NCBI GenBank assembly: GCA_021807645.1
Contig: JAKBCP010000055.1
Span: forward strand, 1-6,231
Source of the DNA: a bacterium
GTDB taxonomy: Bacteria; Vulcanimicrobiota; Vulcanimicrobiia; Vulcanimicrobiales; Vulcanimicrobiaceae
Direction: 5' to 3'
DNA: 6,231 nt
A program made the translations under genes and the position numbers. Under the pieces are notes generated by a model that ran no database searches, had not been told where the DNA came from, and was given only the letters and a program-made list of their open reading frames with translations. Of this stretch, positions 1 to 5,484 are shown in pieces (the first letter of the stretch is position 1; the number at the start of each line of letters is the position of its first letter).

Positions 1-599
1 CGAAGGTGCTTCGCCGCGCCGGCCGACGCGAAATTCACTCGAAGCGTCGTCGCGTCGAAGGTGAGCATATCGAGTTGCGCCGATTCGAAAAGGTTGTAAA
101 ACTCACGTCGCGCGTCGAGCACCGCCATAACGGCATGGGAGAGCGCCGTTAACGCATCGCGCTGCCCGTCGGTTAGCCTGCGCGGCTTTCGGTCGATGAC
201 GCAGATCGTCCCGAGGCGCTGCCCGTTCGGCGCGATGAGTGGGAAGCCGGCGTAAAAACGGATTCCGGGATCGCCGGTAACCAGTGGGTTCGCGCTGAAG
301 CGATCGTCCGCGCTCGCATCCTCGACCTCGAGGGTCGTGATCCGATCGTCGAGGGCGTAGGCGCAGAATGCCTGGTCGCGCGGCGTCTCGCGAATCGTTA
401 AACCACGCTTGGCCTTAAACCATTGCCGTTTCTCGTCGATGAGACTGACCAGCGCGATCGGGGTGTCCGCGAGTTCGGCGGCGAGGTCAACGAATGCATC
501 GAAGATCGCTTCGTCGCCGGTGTCGAGCACTTGGTAGGATTCGAGAGCGCGTAGGCGCTCGCGCTCTCGTTCTGCAGTCAACGGATACGGGCTGCTCAT
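1..599 (-). CDS. GAF-domain sensor/signalling protein with start of a PAS domain (C-terminus beyond window)
   Basis: The reading frame is open from the ATG at 599 to the left edge (199 residues visible, no stop), so the gene is partial. It opens with a short charged helix (AERERERLRALESYQVLD, residues 9-26), typical of the start of bacterial GAF sensor proteins. A GAF domain follows (about 28-162), recognisable from IALVSLIDEKRQWFKAKRGL (48-67), RETPRDQAFCAYAL (70-83), FYAGFPLIAPNGQRLGTICV (115-134) and a final helix rich in Ala/Leu. From residue 167 the pattern FYNLFESAQLDMLTFDATTL looks like the beginning of a PAS domain. The output domain (histidine kinase, GGDEF or other) lies outside the window. 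GAF domains bind small ligands or chromophores; the ligand cannot be read here. The start overlaps the stop of the upstream hydrolase gene by ATGA, indicating translational coupling and fixing the start. The protein is likely cytoplasmic; no signal peptide or membrane segment is visible. Confidence 0.85.
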   Translation of the reverse strand, partial: MSSPYPLTAERERERLRALESYQVLDTGDEAIFDAFVDLAAELADTPIALVSLIDEKRQWFKAKRGLTIRETPRDQAFCAYALDDRITTLEVEDASADDRFSANPLVTGDPGIRFYAGFPLIAPNGQRLGTICVIDRKPRRLTDGQRDALTALSHAVMAVLDARREFYNLFESAQLDMLTFDATTLRVNFASAGAAKHL

Positions 600-1405
600 T
601 TTCCGATGCGTTCGTCGAGAAACGCATGCAGATACCGGTCGAAGGCATCGGGCGCGTCGGCGTTGGCGACGTGCCCGGCACCGGCAACTTCGAACAAACG
701 CGCGTCGGGGATTCCGGCCGCGATCTCCTCGGAGAGCTTGCGCGGTGCGATAGCGTCGCGCTCGCCGACGAGTACGAGCGTCGGAACGCGGACCGAACCG
801 AGATCCTCGCGATAATCGCCGGTCCAGGTTGCATGCGTCGCCGCCTCGTACGAGGCACGACTTTTGCGGGCCATCTGTTCGATCGTTTCGCGCTCGCGCT
901 CCGGCGATAACCCGAGTTGCGCCGTGCGCGCCCGCGCAAATGTTTCCATGTCGCCCGCGGCTTCGAGCGCTCCAAGTATACGCCGTACGTAGTTCTCCGC
1001 ATCGGGATACCGCGCAAAACTTCCAACCAAAACCAAACCGGCGAGCCGCTCGGGCACCCTCCGCGCGAGTTCGAACGCAACGACGCCGCCGAGGCTGCAC
1101 CCGACGATGACCGCCCGCTCCGCGCCGAGCGCATCGAGCGCGGCGATTGCATCGAGGGCGTAACCCGCGCGCGTTATCGCCGCGGGCGCGGGGTCGGGAA
1201 CGGCGCCGTTTCCACGTAACTCCAGCGCGGCGCAGCGCGCGCTCTGAGAGAACGCGAGCAGCTGCCGATCCCAAATCGCCGCCGTCGAGCCGACTCCGTG
1301 AATGAAGAGAATCGCCGGGCCCGATGACCCGGCGATTCGAAGCCCGCTTTCAACACCGTCGCCGCCGCGAAGAGAGAGAAGCCGAATTCGAGCATTCTCA
1401 ACCAT
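596..1405 (-). CDS. Alpha/beta-fold hydrolase (serine esterase/enol-lactonase type)
   Basis: This 269-residue protein has the standard alpha/beta hydrolase landmarks. These are the oxyanion-hole motif HGVG (36-39), the nucleophile elbow G-C-S-L-G-G (102-107, Ser104), the acid in VLVGERDAI (Asp217) and the catalytic His in GAGHVAN (His245). The triad is complete, so it should be an active hydrolase. Length and layout match the 3-oxoadipate enol-lactonase/BioH/MhpC-like branch, but the substrate cannot be decided from sequence. One small deviation: the conserved RGHG loop after strand 4 reads RGNG (64-67). The ATG at 1405 is preceded by GGGAG about 11 nt upstream, an acceptable ribosome binding site and one of the clearer ones in this operon. 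It lies 23 nt after the DJ-1/PfpI gene, and its TGA overlaps the ATG of the GAF gene. It is probably a cytoplasmic member of the redox/detoxification operon. Confidence 0.9.
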   Translation of the reverse strand: MVENARIRLLSLRGGDGVESGLRIAGSSGPAILFIHGVGSTAAIWDRQLLAFSQSARCAALELRGNGAVPDPAPAAITRAGYALDAIAALDALGAERAVIVGCSLGGVVAFELARRVPERLAGLVLVGSFARYPDAENYVRRILGALEAAGDMETFARARTAQLGLSPERERETIEQMARKSRASYEAATHATWTGDYREDLGSVRVPTLVLVGERDAIAPRKLSEEIAAGIPDARLFEVAGAGHVANADAPDAFDRYLHAFLDERIGK

Positions 1406-1428
1406 CGCGTTGCGTTCTCCCGCAGGAA

Positions 1429-1986
1429 TTAGACCGCGGCGGACGAGAGAGCGAGTTTTTCCAATATCGCGCGATTGAATTGCGGCAGATCCTCTCCCCC
1501 GCGCGTGCTGATGATATTGCTGTCTTGGGCGGTGGGTTGATCGCGATAGAGTCCACCGGCATTGCGGATATCGTCGGCGATCGAATGAACGCCCGTCAAT
1601 TGACGTCCGCGTAACAACTGCGATGAGATCAGCACCTGTGCGCCGTGCCCGATCGAGAAGATCGGTTTTTTCGCCGCATCGAACTCACGAACGAAGCGCT
1701 GCACCTCCGCATCGGCGCGAATGCGATCGGGTGAGAGCCCGCCGGGAACGAGGAGCGCGTCGAAATCCTCCGCCGTGCAGTCGGCGACGAGTTCCTCGGC
1801 CTTCACCAGGATACCGTCGTCGAGCCCTCGCTTCCCGCGAATGCGGGCACGCGCCCGCTCGTCGATGCCGACGATCGTCACGATCGCACCGGCCTCTTCG
1901 AGCGCACGACGCGGCTCGGTTAAATCCATCTCTTCGAATCCGTCGCCGACGAGCGCAGCGATACGTTTACCTTGAACTCCTTGCAT
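1429..1986 (-). CDS. DJ-1/PfpI family protein lacking the nucleophilic cysteine
   Basis: This 185-residue protein shows the whole DJ-1/PfpI (type 1 glutamine amidotransferase-like) fold. Visible parts are RIAALVGDGFEEMDLTEP (8-25), FDALLVPGGLSPD (75-87), the elbow region PIFSIGHGAQVLISSQLLRG (108-127), and a C-terminal SIADDIRNAGGLYRD (135-149) with RGGEDLPQFNRAIL (162-175). Family members normally read A-I-C-H-G-P at the elbow and use that Cys as nucleophile (protease, glyoxalase III/deglycase or redox sensor). Here the codon is GGG, giving S-I-G-H-G-A with Gly113 before His114. A thiol-dependent activity is therefore unlikely, and the protein may be a binding or structural member, or a sensor of another kind. 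The acidic cluster E18/E19/D21 is kept. Its start is 47 nt after the HTH gene, with no Shine-Dalgarno sequence but a hairpin in the leader. Frame and length are otherwise intact, so it is not a pseudogene. Confidence 0.88.
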   Translation of the reverse strand: MQGVQGKRIAALVGDGFEEMDLTEPRRALEEAGAIVTIVGIDERARARIRGKRGLDDGILVKAEELVADCTAEDFDALLVPGGLSPDRIRADAEVQRFVREFDAAKKPIFSIGHGAQVLISSQLLRGRQLTGVHSIADDIRNAGGLYRDQPTAQDSNIISTRGGEDLPQFNRAILEKLALSSAAV

Positions 1987-1995
1987 GGCAGGGGC

Positions 1996-2019
1996 GGTTC
2001 GCGCTGGAGGGTGCGAACC
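1996..2019 (-). promoter_or_regulatory. Leader hairpin in front of the DJ-1/PfpI gene
   Basis: A perfect 7-bp inverted repeat, GGTTCGC (1996-2002) and GCGAACC (2013-2019), with a 10-nt loop, occupies the 47-nt gap between the HTH-gene stop (2034) and the PfpI ATG (1986). It ends 9 nt before that start. In the minus-strand transcript the loop reads ACCCTCCAGC. No T-tract follows, so it is not a classical intrinsic terminator. It could tune translation, protect mRNA ends or be a protein site; chance occurrence in GC-rich DNA is also possible. Confidence 0.35.
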
Positions 2020-2033
2020 TCTGCTTTCCCGGG

Positions 2034-2540
2034 CTAAAGCGTCCCGCCGGTCGCCTGAGAGGCGACGCGGAGCAGGTAGGTGAGCTCAAGTTCGATGCGG
2101 CCGAGCGCGTCGAGCAGGGGGTCCTCTCCCAGCGCGTTGAGGAGCGGGTTGCGCTTCGTCATGTCGCCTTCGGGAACGGCATGGCGCGGATTGATTTCGC
2201 GCATGTAGATGCGCGCGTCGTAGCGGAGCTGCCCCTCGGGGAGAAAGAAGAGCGGATCGAGCCCGAAGGCATAGACGTCGAGCGAGAGCAGCGCGCTTTT
2301 CTGCATGAATTCGATCGGACGAAGCCGGAGCGCCTGAGCGAGCCGTGCGAGCACGCTTGGGCCGACCCGTCGTTGACCCGCGTAGAGCTCGACGAGCTCT
2401 GCGGGCGTTACGCCGAGTGCCTCGACGAGCTGGGCGTCGTCGACGCCGCGCTCGCGTGCGAGTGCCTGCAGGGCATTTCCGAACGTCGGCCCTCCCGCCG
2501 TCCCGAGGCGTGCGTCCCAAACCGGTATCTGCTGATTCAT
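2034..2540 (-). CDS. XRE-type helix-turn-helix protein with uncharacterised C-terminal region
   Basis: From the ATG at 2540 this is a 168-residue protein. Residues about 23-78 form an XRE/Cro-like HTH: ALQALARERGVDDAQLVEAL, then GVTPAELVELYAGQRRVGPS and VLARLAQALRLRPIEFMQ. This is the five-helix pattern with a turn before the TPAEL recognition helix. Residues 85-168 (DVYAFGLDPLFFLPEG, RYDARIYMREINPRHA, and an end helix LLDALGRIELELTYLLRVAS) match no domain I recognise. The protein has no cysteine, so it is not itself an Fe-S or thiol sensor. I chose 2540 because it overlaps the Rieske stop by ATGA and begins the conserved-looking part; an upstream in-frame start at 2633 would merely read through the Rieske gene. 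Position inside the operon suggests a regulator of these genes or a small-molecule-responsive factor; its target is unknown. Confidence 0.75.
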   Translation of the reverse strand: MNQQIPVWDARLGTAGGPTFGNALQALARERGVDDAQLVEALGVTPAELVELYAGQRRVGPSVLARLAQALRLRPIEFMQKSALLSLDVYAFGLDPLFFLPEGQLRYDARIYMREINPRHAVPEGDMTKRNPLLNALGEDPLLDALGRIELELTYLLRVASQATGGTL

Positions 2541-2860
2541 TCTTCGAGAGGTTCCTCGCCCAGCCAGATCCGCCCCTCGTCGACGAAGATCGCAAAGCGC
2601 GCGACGCGCGCGAAATCCCCCAGCGTCATGCACCCGGTACGCAGGTCAAAACGCCATGCATGCCACGGACAGGTGACGATGCCGCGCTCCACGCTCCCTT
2701 CGGCGAGCGGCCCACCCTGATGGGGGCAAGAATTCTCGAGAGCGAAAAGTTCGCCGTCAACATCGAAGATCGCCACCTCGTACCCGCCGACGGTACGCAC
2801 GATCGCTGCATTGCGCGCGAGCGCGGAACGATCGCCGACGCAGACGAATCCGTCGCGCAT
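2537..2860 (-). CDS. Small Rieske [2Fe-2S] protein (ferredoxin/NirD-like)
   Basis: This 107-residue protein consists of one Rieske domain. The cluster motif is complete: C45-P-H47 (SCPHQGGPL) and, after 16 residues, C64-P-W-H67 (VTCPWHAWRFD). The two Cys and two His can therefore hold a [2Fe-2S] cluster. Size matches Rieske ferredoxins of aromatic-ring dioxygenase systems and NirD-type subunits (about 100-110 residues). Such proteins transfer electrons in the cytoplasm to an oxygenase or reductase; no oxygenase alpha subunit lies in this window, so the partner is unknown. The neighbouring FMN reductase is a conceivable electron source, which is inference only. The start at 2860 shares one base with the SDR stop (TGATG). 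The longer in-frame start at 2938 would add 26 residues antiparallel to nothing in the family and would run inside the SDR gene. No Shine-Dalgarno is seen, consistent with coupled translation. Confidence 0.92.
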   Translation of the reverse strand: MRDGFVCVGDRSALARNAAIVRTVGGYEVAIFDVDGELFALENSCPHQGGPLAEGSVERGIVTCPWHAWRFDLRTGCMTLGDFARVARFAIFVDEGRIWLGEEPLEE

Positions 2861-3624
2861 CAACCGAAAAGTGCGCGCGTGAGGCCGCCGTCGACCGAGA
2901 TCGTTTGCCCGGTGATATACGAAGCTCGCTCGCTGCAAAGGAAAGCGACGAGATCGGCGAGCTCTTCGGGCGTGCCGACGCGTTGCATCGGCACCTCGCT
3001 GCGAGCTGCGGATTCCAACGCCTCGTCGCTCCCATAGAGCGCACGCAAGCGGTCGGTAAGAAAACGCCCGGTCGCAATACTGTTGATGGTGATCCCCACA
3101 GGGGCAACGTCGTTACTCGCGGTTTTGAGCGCCGAGACCAGCGCGGTGCGTAGCGCATTGGAGAGTGCGAGATTCCCGATCGGTTGTTTCACGCTCGTCG
3201 ACGTCAGCGCAACGATCCGCCCCCAGCGGCGTTCGCGCATGAGCGGAAGAACGCTATAGGCGAGCGCGAGCATCGGACGCAACACCGTGCGGTAACCGAG
3301 ATCCCAGTCATCGAGGGTCAACTTTTCGAAACTGCCGGGTTTCGGCCCACCGCCGTTGGCGACGAGAATATCGATACCGCCGAAACTCGAGCCGACGTTG
3401 TCGATCAATCGCGCGCGTTCGCCGTCGTCGTTGAGATCGCAGGAAAACGCACGTGCGTCGAACGCTCCGGCGGCACGTGCCTGCCCGGCGATCGCTTCCG
3501 ATACTTCGCGGCGGCGCGCCGCGACGGCAACGATATGTCCATCGCGCGCGAGCGCCAGCGCGCAGGCTGCGCCGAGCCCGGCGCTCGCACCGGTGACGAG
3601 AGCGACGCGGCGCGGCGCACTCAT
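2860..3624 (-). CDS. Short-chain dehydrogenase/reductase (FabG-like) without canonical Tyr-Lys
   Basis: This 254-residue Rossmann-fold SDR has the cofactor motif TGASAGLG (11-18), the acidic CDL (62-64), and VANGGG (88-93) in place of NNAG. The C-terminal [18 protein letters not shown] (237-254) is typical of classical SDRs related to 3-oxoacyl-ACP reductase. The active-site segment [20 protein letters not shown] (142-161) keeps the Ser (S142), but Ser155 stands where the catalytic Tyr should be and Arg159 where the Lys should be. The string is otherwise well ordered, and I recall the S-N-A-L-R pattern from a recognised FabG-like subgroup that lacks a perfect catalytic tetrad, so this is not damage. 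It may act by a changed mechanism or not be a dehydrogenase. It starts 9 nt after the FMN reductase stop (TAG at 3634) and overlaps the Rieske gene by one base. Confidence 0.9.
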   Translation of the reverse strand: MSAPRRVALVTGASAGLGAACALALARDGHIVAVAARRREVSEAIAGQARAAGAFDARAFSCDLNDDGERARLIDNVGSSFGGIDILVANGGGPKPGSFEKLTLDDWDLGYRTVLRPMLALAYSVLPLMRERRWGRIVALTSTSVKQPIGNLALSNALRTALVSALKTASNDVAPVGITINSIATGRFLTDRLRALYGSDEALESAARSEVPMQRVGTPEELADLVAFLCSERASYITGQTISVDGGLTRALFG

Positions 3625-3633
3625 CGGAGAACG

Positions 3634-4215
3634 CTACTCATACGGCACGCCTTTGGCGCGGCGGTCGCGCAACGCTTCGACGTACCACGCAAACTCTTCG
3701 AGAAACGCGTTCGTCGAAGTGCGAACGTACTCTGCGTGCGGCACCCCCTGCTCGTCGAAGGTTTCGGCGACGTTGCCGAAGGGAAGCAATGACGGAATCG
3801 TCACCATCCCTTGTTCGGGCAGCGTCGCGCGCAATTGCATCGCCGCCCGTACGCCGCCGAAACGTCCGTTGGAATAGGTGACGAGCCCCGCGGGACGCCA
3901 AAAAAATTCATTCATAAAATGATCGAGCATGTTTTTGAGCGCCGGCGGAATGCCGTGGTTGTACTCGCCCGAGACGATGAGGAAACCGTCGACGCTACGG
4001 AAGATATCGGCGAGCCGCTCCATCACCGCGGGCGCGCTGCCGCGTTCGTATTCTTTATACATGCGATCGAGCAGCGGCAACGGATATTCAAGCGGATCGA
4101 CGAGTACGCCGGTGTCGCCGCGATCTTTCAAGGCGTCGAGCAAAAAGCGCGCGACGCGCAGGCCCTGCCGTTCGCTGCGTACCGAACCGTAAACGACGGC
4201 GATCCTCATACCCAT
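3634..4215 (-). CDS. NADPH-dependent FMN reductase (flavodoxin-like quinone/azo reductase)
   Basis: This 193-residue flavodoxin-fold protein has the phosphate-binding loop Y-G-S-V-R-S-E-R-Q-G (9-18) and the family signature SGEYNHGIPPALKNMLDH (82-99). The loop YSNGRFGGVRA (114-124) contacts the flavin or NADPH in ArsH/ChrR/YieF relatives. These enzymes bind FMN and use NAD(P)H to reduce quinones, chromate, azo dyes or free flavin. Two-electron quinone reduction would fit a redox-defence operon, but the substrate is inferred. The ATG at 4215 (M-G-M-R-I-A) and the ATG at 4209 are both possible starts; homologous proteins usually begin right before R/K-I-A-V, so 4209 is equally likely. No Shine-Dalgarno is visible for either. 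It begins 18 nt after the pirin stop and ends 9 nt before the SDR. Confidence 0.93.
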   Translation of the reverse strand: MGMRIAVVYGSVRSERQGLRVARFLLDALKDRGDTGVLVDPLEYPLPLLDRMYKEYERGSAPAVMERLADIFRSVDGFLIVSGEYNHGIPPALKNMLDHFMNEFFWRPAGLVTYSNGRFGGVRAAMQLRATLPEQGMVTIPSLLPFGNVAETFDEQGVPHAEYVRTSTNAFLEEFAWYVEALRDRRAKGVPYE

Positions 4216-4233
4216 ACGCTGTAATCGCTTCGT

Positions 4234-4962
4234 TTATCGGCGTTGTGGCGCCTGGTCGAGCGAGGGCGTATCCCAGAAAACGAGTTCCGCGCCCGCAGAA
4301 TGAATCGTCGTTTCGAGAGGCCCGTGCAAGCGAAGCGCGTCGCCCACCCGCAACGACTCGCCGGCGACCTCGGCTTCGCCGCCGGCGAGGAAGAGAAAGC
4401 CGTAGCGATCCGCCCCGAGTGAGAGCGAGAGCGGCGCGCCTTCGACGCGTGCGACGTAGCACGTCGCATTCTGCCAGATCGCGATGCGCGATTCGATGCC
4501 TGGTTGCCCGGTCGCGATCGGCAACCAACGGTTCAAGCGATCGGTGCGCGTGTAATCGATTTGGCCGTAGCGCGGCGCGAGATTCTTCGCATGCGGCAGC
4601 ACCCACATCTGCACGAGATGCACGGGGCGTTCTTTGGAGTGATTGAACTCCGAGTGCGTGATGCCGGTTCCTGCGGAGAGATATTGAACGCCGCCCGGCG
4701 CCACGACGCCGTGGTTTCCCATCGAATCGCGATGCTCGAGTTCCCCGTCGAGGACGTACGTGAGGATCTCCATGTCGCGATGCGGATGGGTTCCGAACCC
4801 TTCTCCGGCCTCGATGACGTCGTCGTTGAAGACGCGCAATGCTCCCCAATGGAGATTTTCGGGGTCGTAATAATCGGCGAAGCTGAACGAGTGATACGTC
4901 TTGAGCCAGCCGTGATCGAAGTAGGCGCGTGCGCCGCTGCGTTGTGTAATGATACTATCCAC
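4234..4962 (-). CDS. Pirin family bicupin (YhhW/quercetinase-like), GTG start
   Basis: This 242-residue protein is a clear pirin. The N-terminus reads ARAYFDHGWLKTYHSFSFAD (11-30), followed by DDVIEAGEGFGTHPHRDMEI (47-66) and YLSAGTGITHSEFNHSKERP (94-113). The metal ligands of the N-terminal cupin are all present: His59, His61, His103 and Glu105, the same spacing as in E. coli YhhW. The second, weaker cupin spans about 150-240. Pirins bind Fe(II); some oxidise flavonols such as quercetin and others act as redox-sensitive regulators or general protectants. The only fitting start is GTG at 4962 (rc of CAC), giving D-S-I-I-T as the first residues; there is no Shine-Dalgarno. It is the first gene of the minus-strand operon, and its start codon sits 2 bp from the divergent thioesterase ATG. 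Its promoter must therefore lie inside the thioesterase reading frame. Confidence 0.93.
   Translation of the reverse strand: MDSIITQRSGARAYFDHGWLKTYHSFSFADYYDPENLHWGALRVFNDDVIEAGEGFGTHPHRDMEILTYVLDGELEHRDSMGNHGVVAPGGVQYLSAGTGITHSEFNHSKERPVHLVQMWVLPHAKNLAPRYGQIDYTRTDRLNRWLPIATGQPGIESRIAIWQNATCYVARVEGAPLSLSLGADRYGFLFLAGGEAEVAGESLRVGDALRLHGPLETTIHSAGAELVFWDTPSLDQAPQRR
4950..4958 (+). promoter_or_regulatory. Extended -10 promoter for the thioesterase gene
   Basis: TGATACTAT (4950-4958) fits an extended -10 element (TGn followed by TAnnnT). No good -35 box lies 16-18 nt upstream, which an extended -10 can compensate for. The box ends 6 nt before the ATG at 4965, so transcription would begin at or next to the start codon. 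There is no Shine-Dalgarno, supporting a leaderless mRNA. The element lies inside the first codons of the divergent pirin gene. Confidence 0.5.
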
Positions 4963-4964
4963 GT

Positions 4965-5339
4965 ATGATGGAACCCGAGCAAGTCGTCGAGCGTCGCACC
5001 GAGATCGTCTTCCCCAACGATGCGAACCACCACGGAACGCTCTTCGGCGGCAAGGCCCTGGCGATGATGGATATCGTCGCGGGGATCGCGGCGGCCCGAG
5101 CCTTCCGGCGCACCTTCGTGACCGCCTCGATGGATCGGATCGACTTCCGGGCCCCGATCAAGGTCGGCGAGTTCGCCGAGACGATCGCCCGGATCGCCCG
5201 GGTCGGCCGAACCTCGGTCACCCTGGAGGTCGAGCTCTGGGCCGAGAACCCCGCCGATGGAGAACGCCGGCTCGCGACGGTCGGCACCTTCGTCATGGTC
5301 GCGGTCGATAAGGATGGGCACCCCACCCCACTGCGCTAA
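4965..5339 (+). CDS. Acyl-CoA thioesterase, hotdog fold, YciA-like
   Basis: This 124-residue single hotdog domain matches the YciA/BFIT-type acyl-CoA thioesterase family in length. The signature PNDANHHGTLFGGKALAMMD (17-36) contains the helix-start GG and the Asp (D36) equivalent to the active-site acid of YciA enzymes. RIDFRAPIKVGE (58-69) is the usual second strand motif. It hydrolyses acyl-CoA to free acid and CoA, probably as a cytoplasmic hexamer. Either ATG 4965 or the adjacent ATG 4968 can serve as start; the first fits a leaderless transcript from the -10 box at 4950-4958. Base use differs from the flanking operon: GCC is the commonest Ala codon (10 of 17) and CGG the commonest Arg codon (6 of 13), and G+C is 43 of 60 bases at 5161-5220. 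This hints at a separate origin or expression class. It diverges from the pirin gene. Confidence 0.95.
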   Translation: MMEPEQVVERRTEIVFPNDANHHGTLFGGKALAMMDIVAGIAAARAFRRTFVTASMDRIDFRAPIKVGEFAETIARIARVGRTSVTLEVELWAENPADGERRLATVGTFVMVAVDKDGHPTPLR

Positions 5340-5363
5340 CCGCTCAGGTACGCGTCTCGGGAA

Positions 5364-5401
5364 GCGAGGGCGGAGCCTCGTACGGCGCCCGCTCGCATTT
5401 T
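5364..5401 (+). terminator. Possible intrinsic terminator after the thioesterase gene
   Basis: GCGAG (5364-5368) pairs with CTCGC (5392-5396), and GGCG (5369-5372) with CGCC (5386-5389), leaving a 2-nt bulge and a 13-nt loop. The stem is followed by ATTTT (5397-5401). It starts 24 nt after the thioesterase stop. The T-tract is short and competing pairings exist (CGAGG 5365-5369 with CCTCG 5376-5380), so the call is tentative. Confidence 0.35.
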
Positions 5402-5441
5402 CGTAGCCGCCATCCCAAAGTCGAGAACGGTCAATCTACCT

Positions 5442-5473
5442 CATTTTTGTTGTCACGTGACCACATTTTTGTT
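5442..5473 (+). promoter_or_regulatory. Putative operator: palindrome flanked by direct repeats
   Basis: CATTTTTGTT occurs twice, at 5442-5451 and 5464-5473. The copies are 22 bp apart start to start (about two helical turns), so they present the same DNA face. Between them lies the perfect 10-bp palindrome GTCACGTGAC (5452-5461). The block covers the -35 box and spacer of the promoter for the HTH gene at 5485, the expected place for an autorepressor site. Binding by that HTH protein is inference. Confidence 0.55.
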
Positions 5474-5478
5474 ATTCT
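5450..5478 (+). promoter_or_regulatory. Sigma70-type promoter of the HTH-NTase cassette
   Basis: TTGTCA (5450-5455, five of six consensus bases) is followed after exactly 17 nt by TATTCT (5473-5478, TAnnnT form). The -10 box ends 6 nt before the ATG at 5485, so the predicted start site coincides with the start codon. The 5' flank TCTCCTC has no Shine-Dalgarno, suggesting a leaderless transcript. This is the best promoter in the window and also its most AT-rich spot. Confidence 0.65.
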
Positions 5479-5484
5479 CTCCTC

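Noticed and set aside
2541..2633. Longer N-terminus for the XRE protein (start at 2633)
   Set aside because: The extra residues are an alternate-frame reading of the Rieske gene; the ATGA overlap at 2540 is a normal operon junction.
1623..2720. A 365-codon open frame on the plus strand across the PfpI, HTH and Rieske genes
   Set aside because: It is antisense to three well-recognised proteins, its translation is Arg/Pro/Ala-rich without any domain, and such frames arise easily in GC-rich DNA.
2861..2938. Longer N-terminus for the Rieske protein (start at 2938)
   Set aside because: It would add 26 residues inside the SDR reading frame; the ATG at 2860 in the TGATG overlap gives the standard Rieske ferredoxin length.
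4533..5321. A 262-codon minus-strand frame running through the thioesterase and into pirin
   Set aside because: It lies over two genes with clear family motifs in other frames and has no recognisable domain itself; low-complexity Asp/Gly/Arg text is typical of a shadow frame.
5340..5484. A small gene, RNA gene or riboswitch in the gap between thioesterase and HTH gene
   Set aside because: No start/stop pair with a coding look and no tRNA or riboswitch pattern was seen; the gap is explained by the possible terminator and the promoter/operator block.
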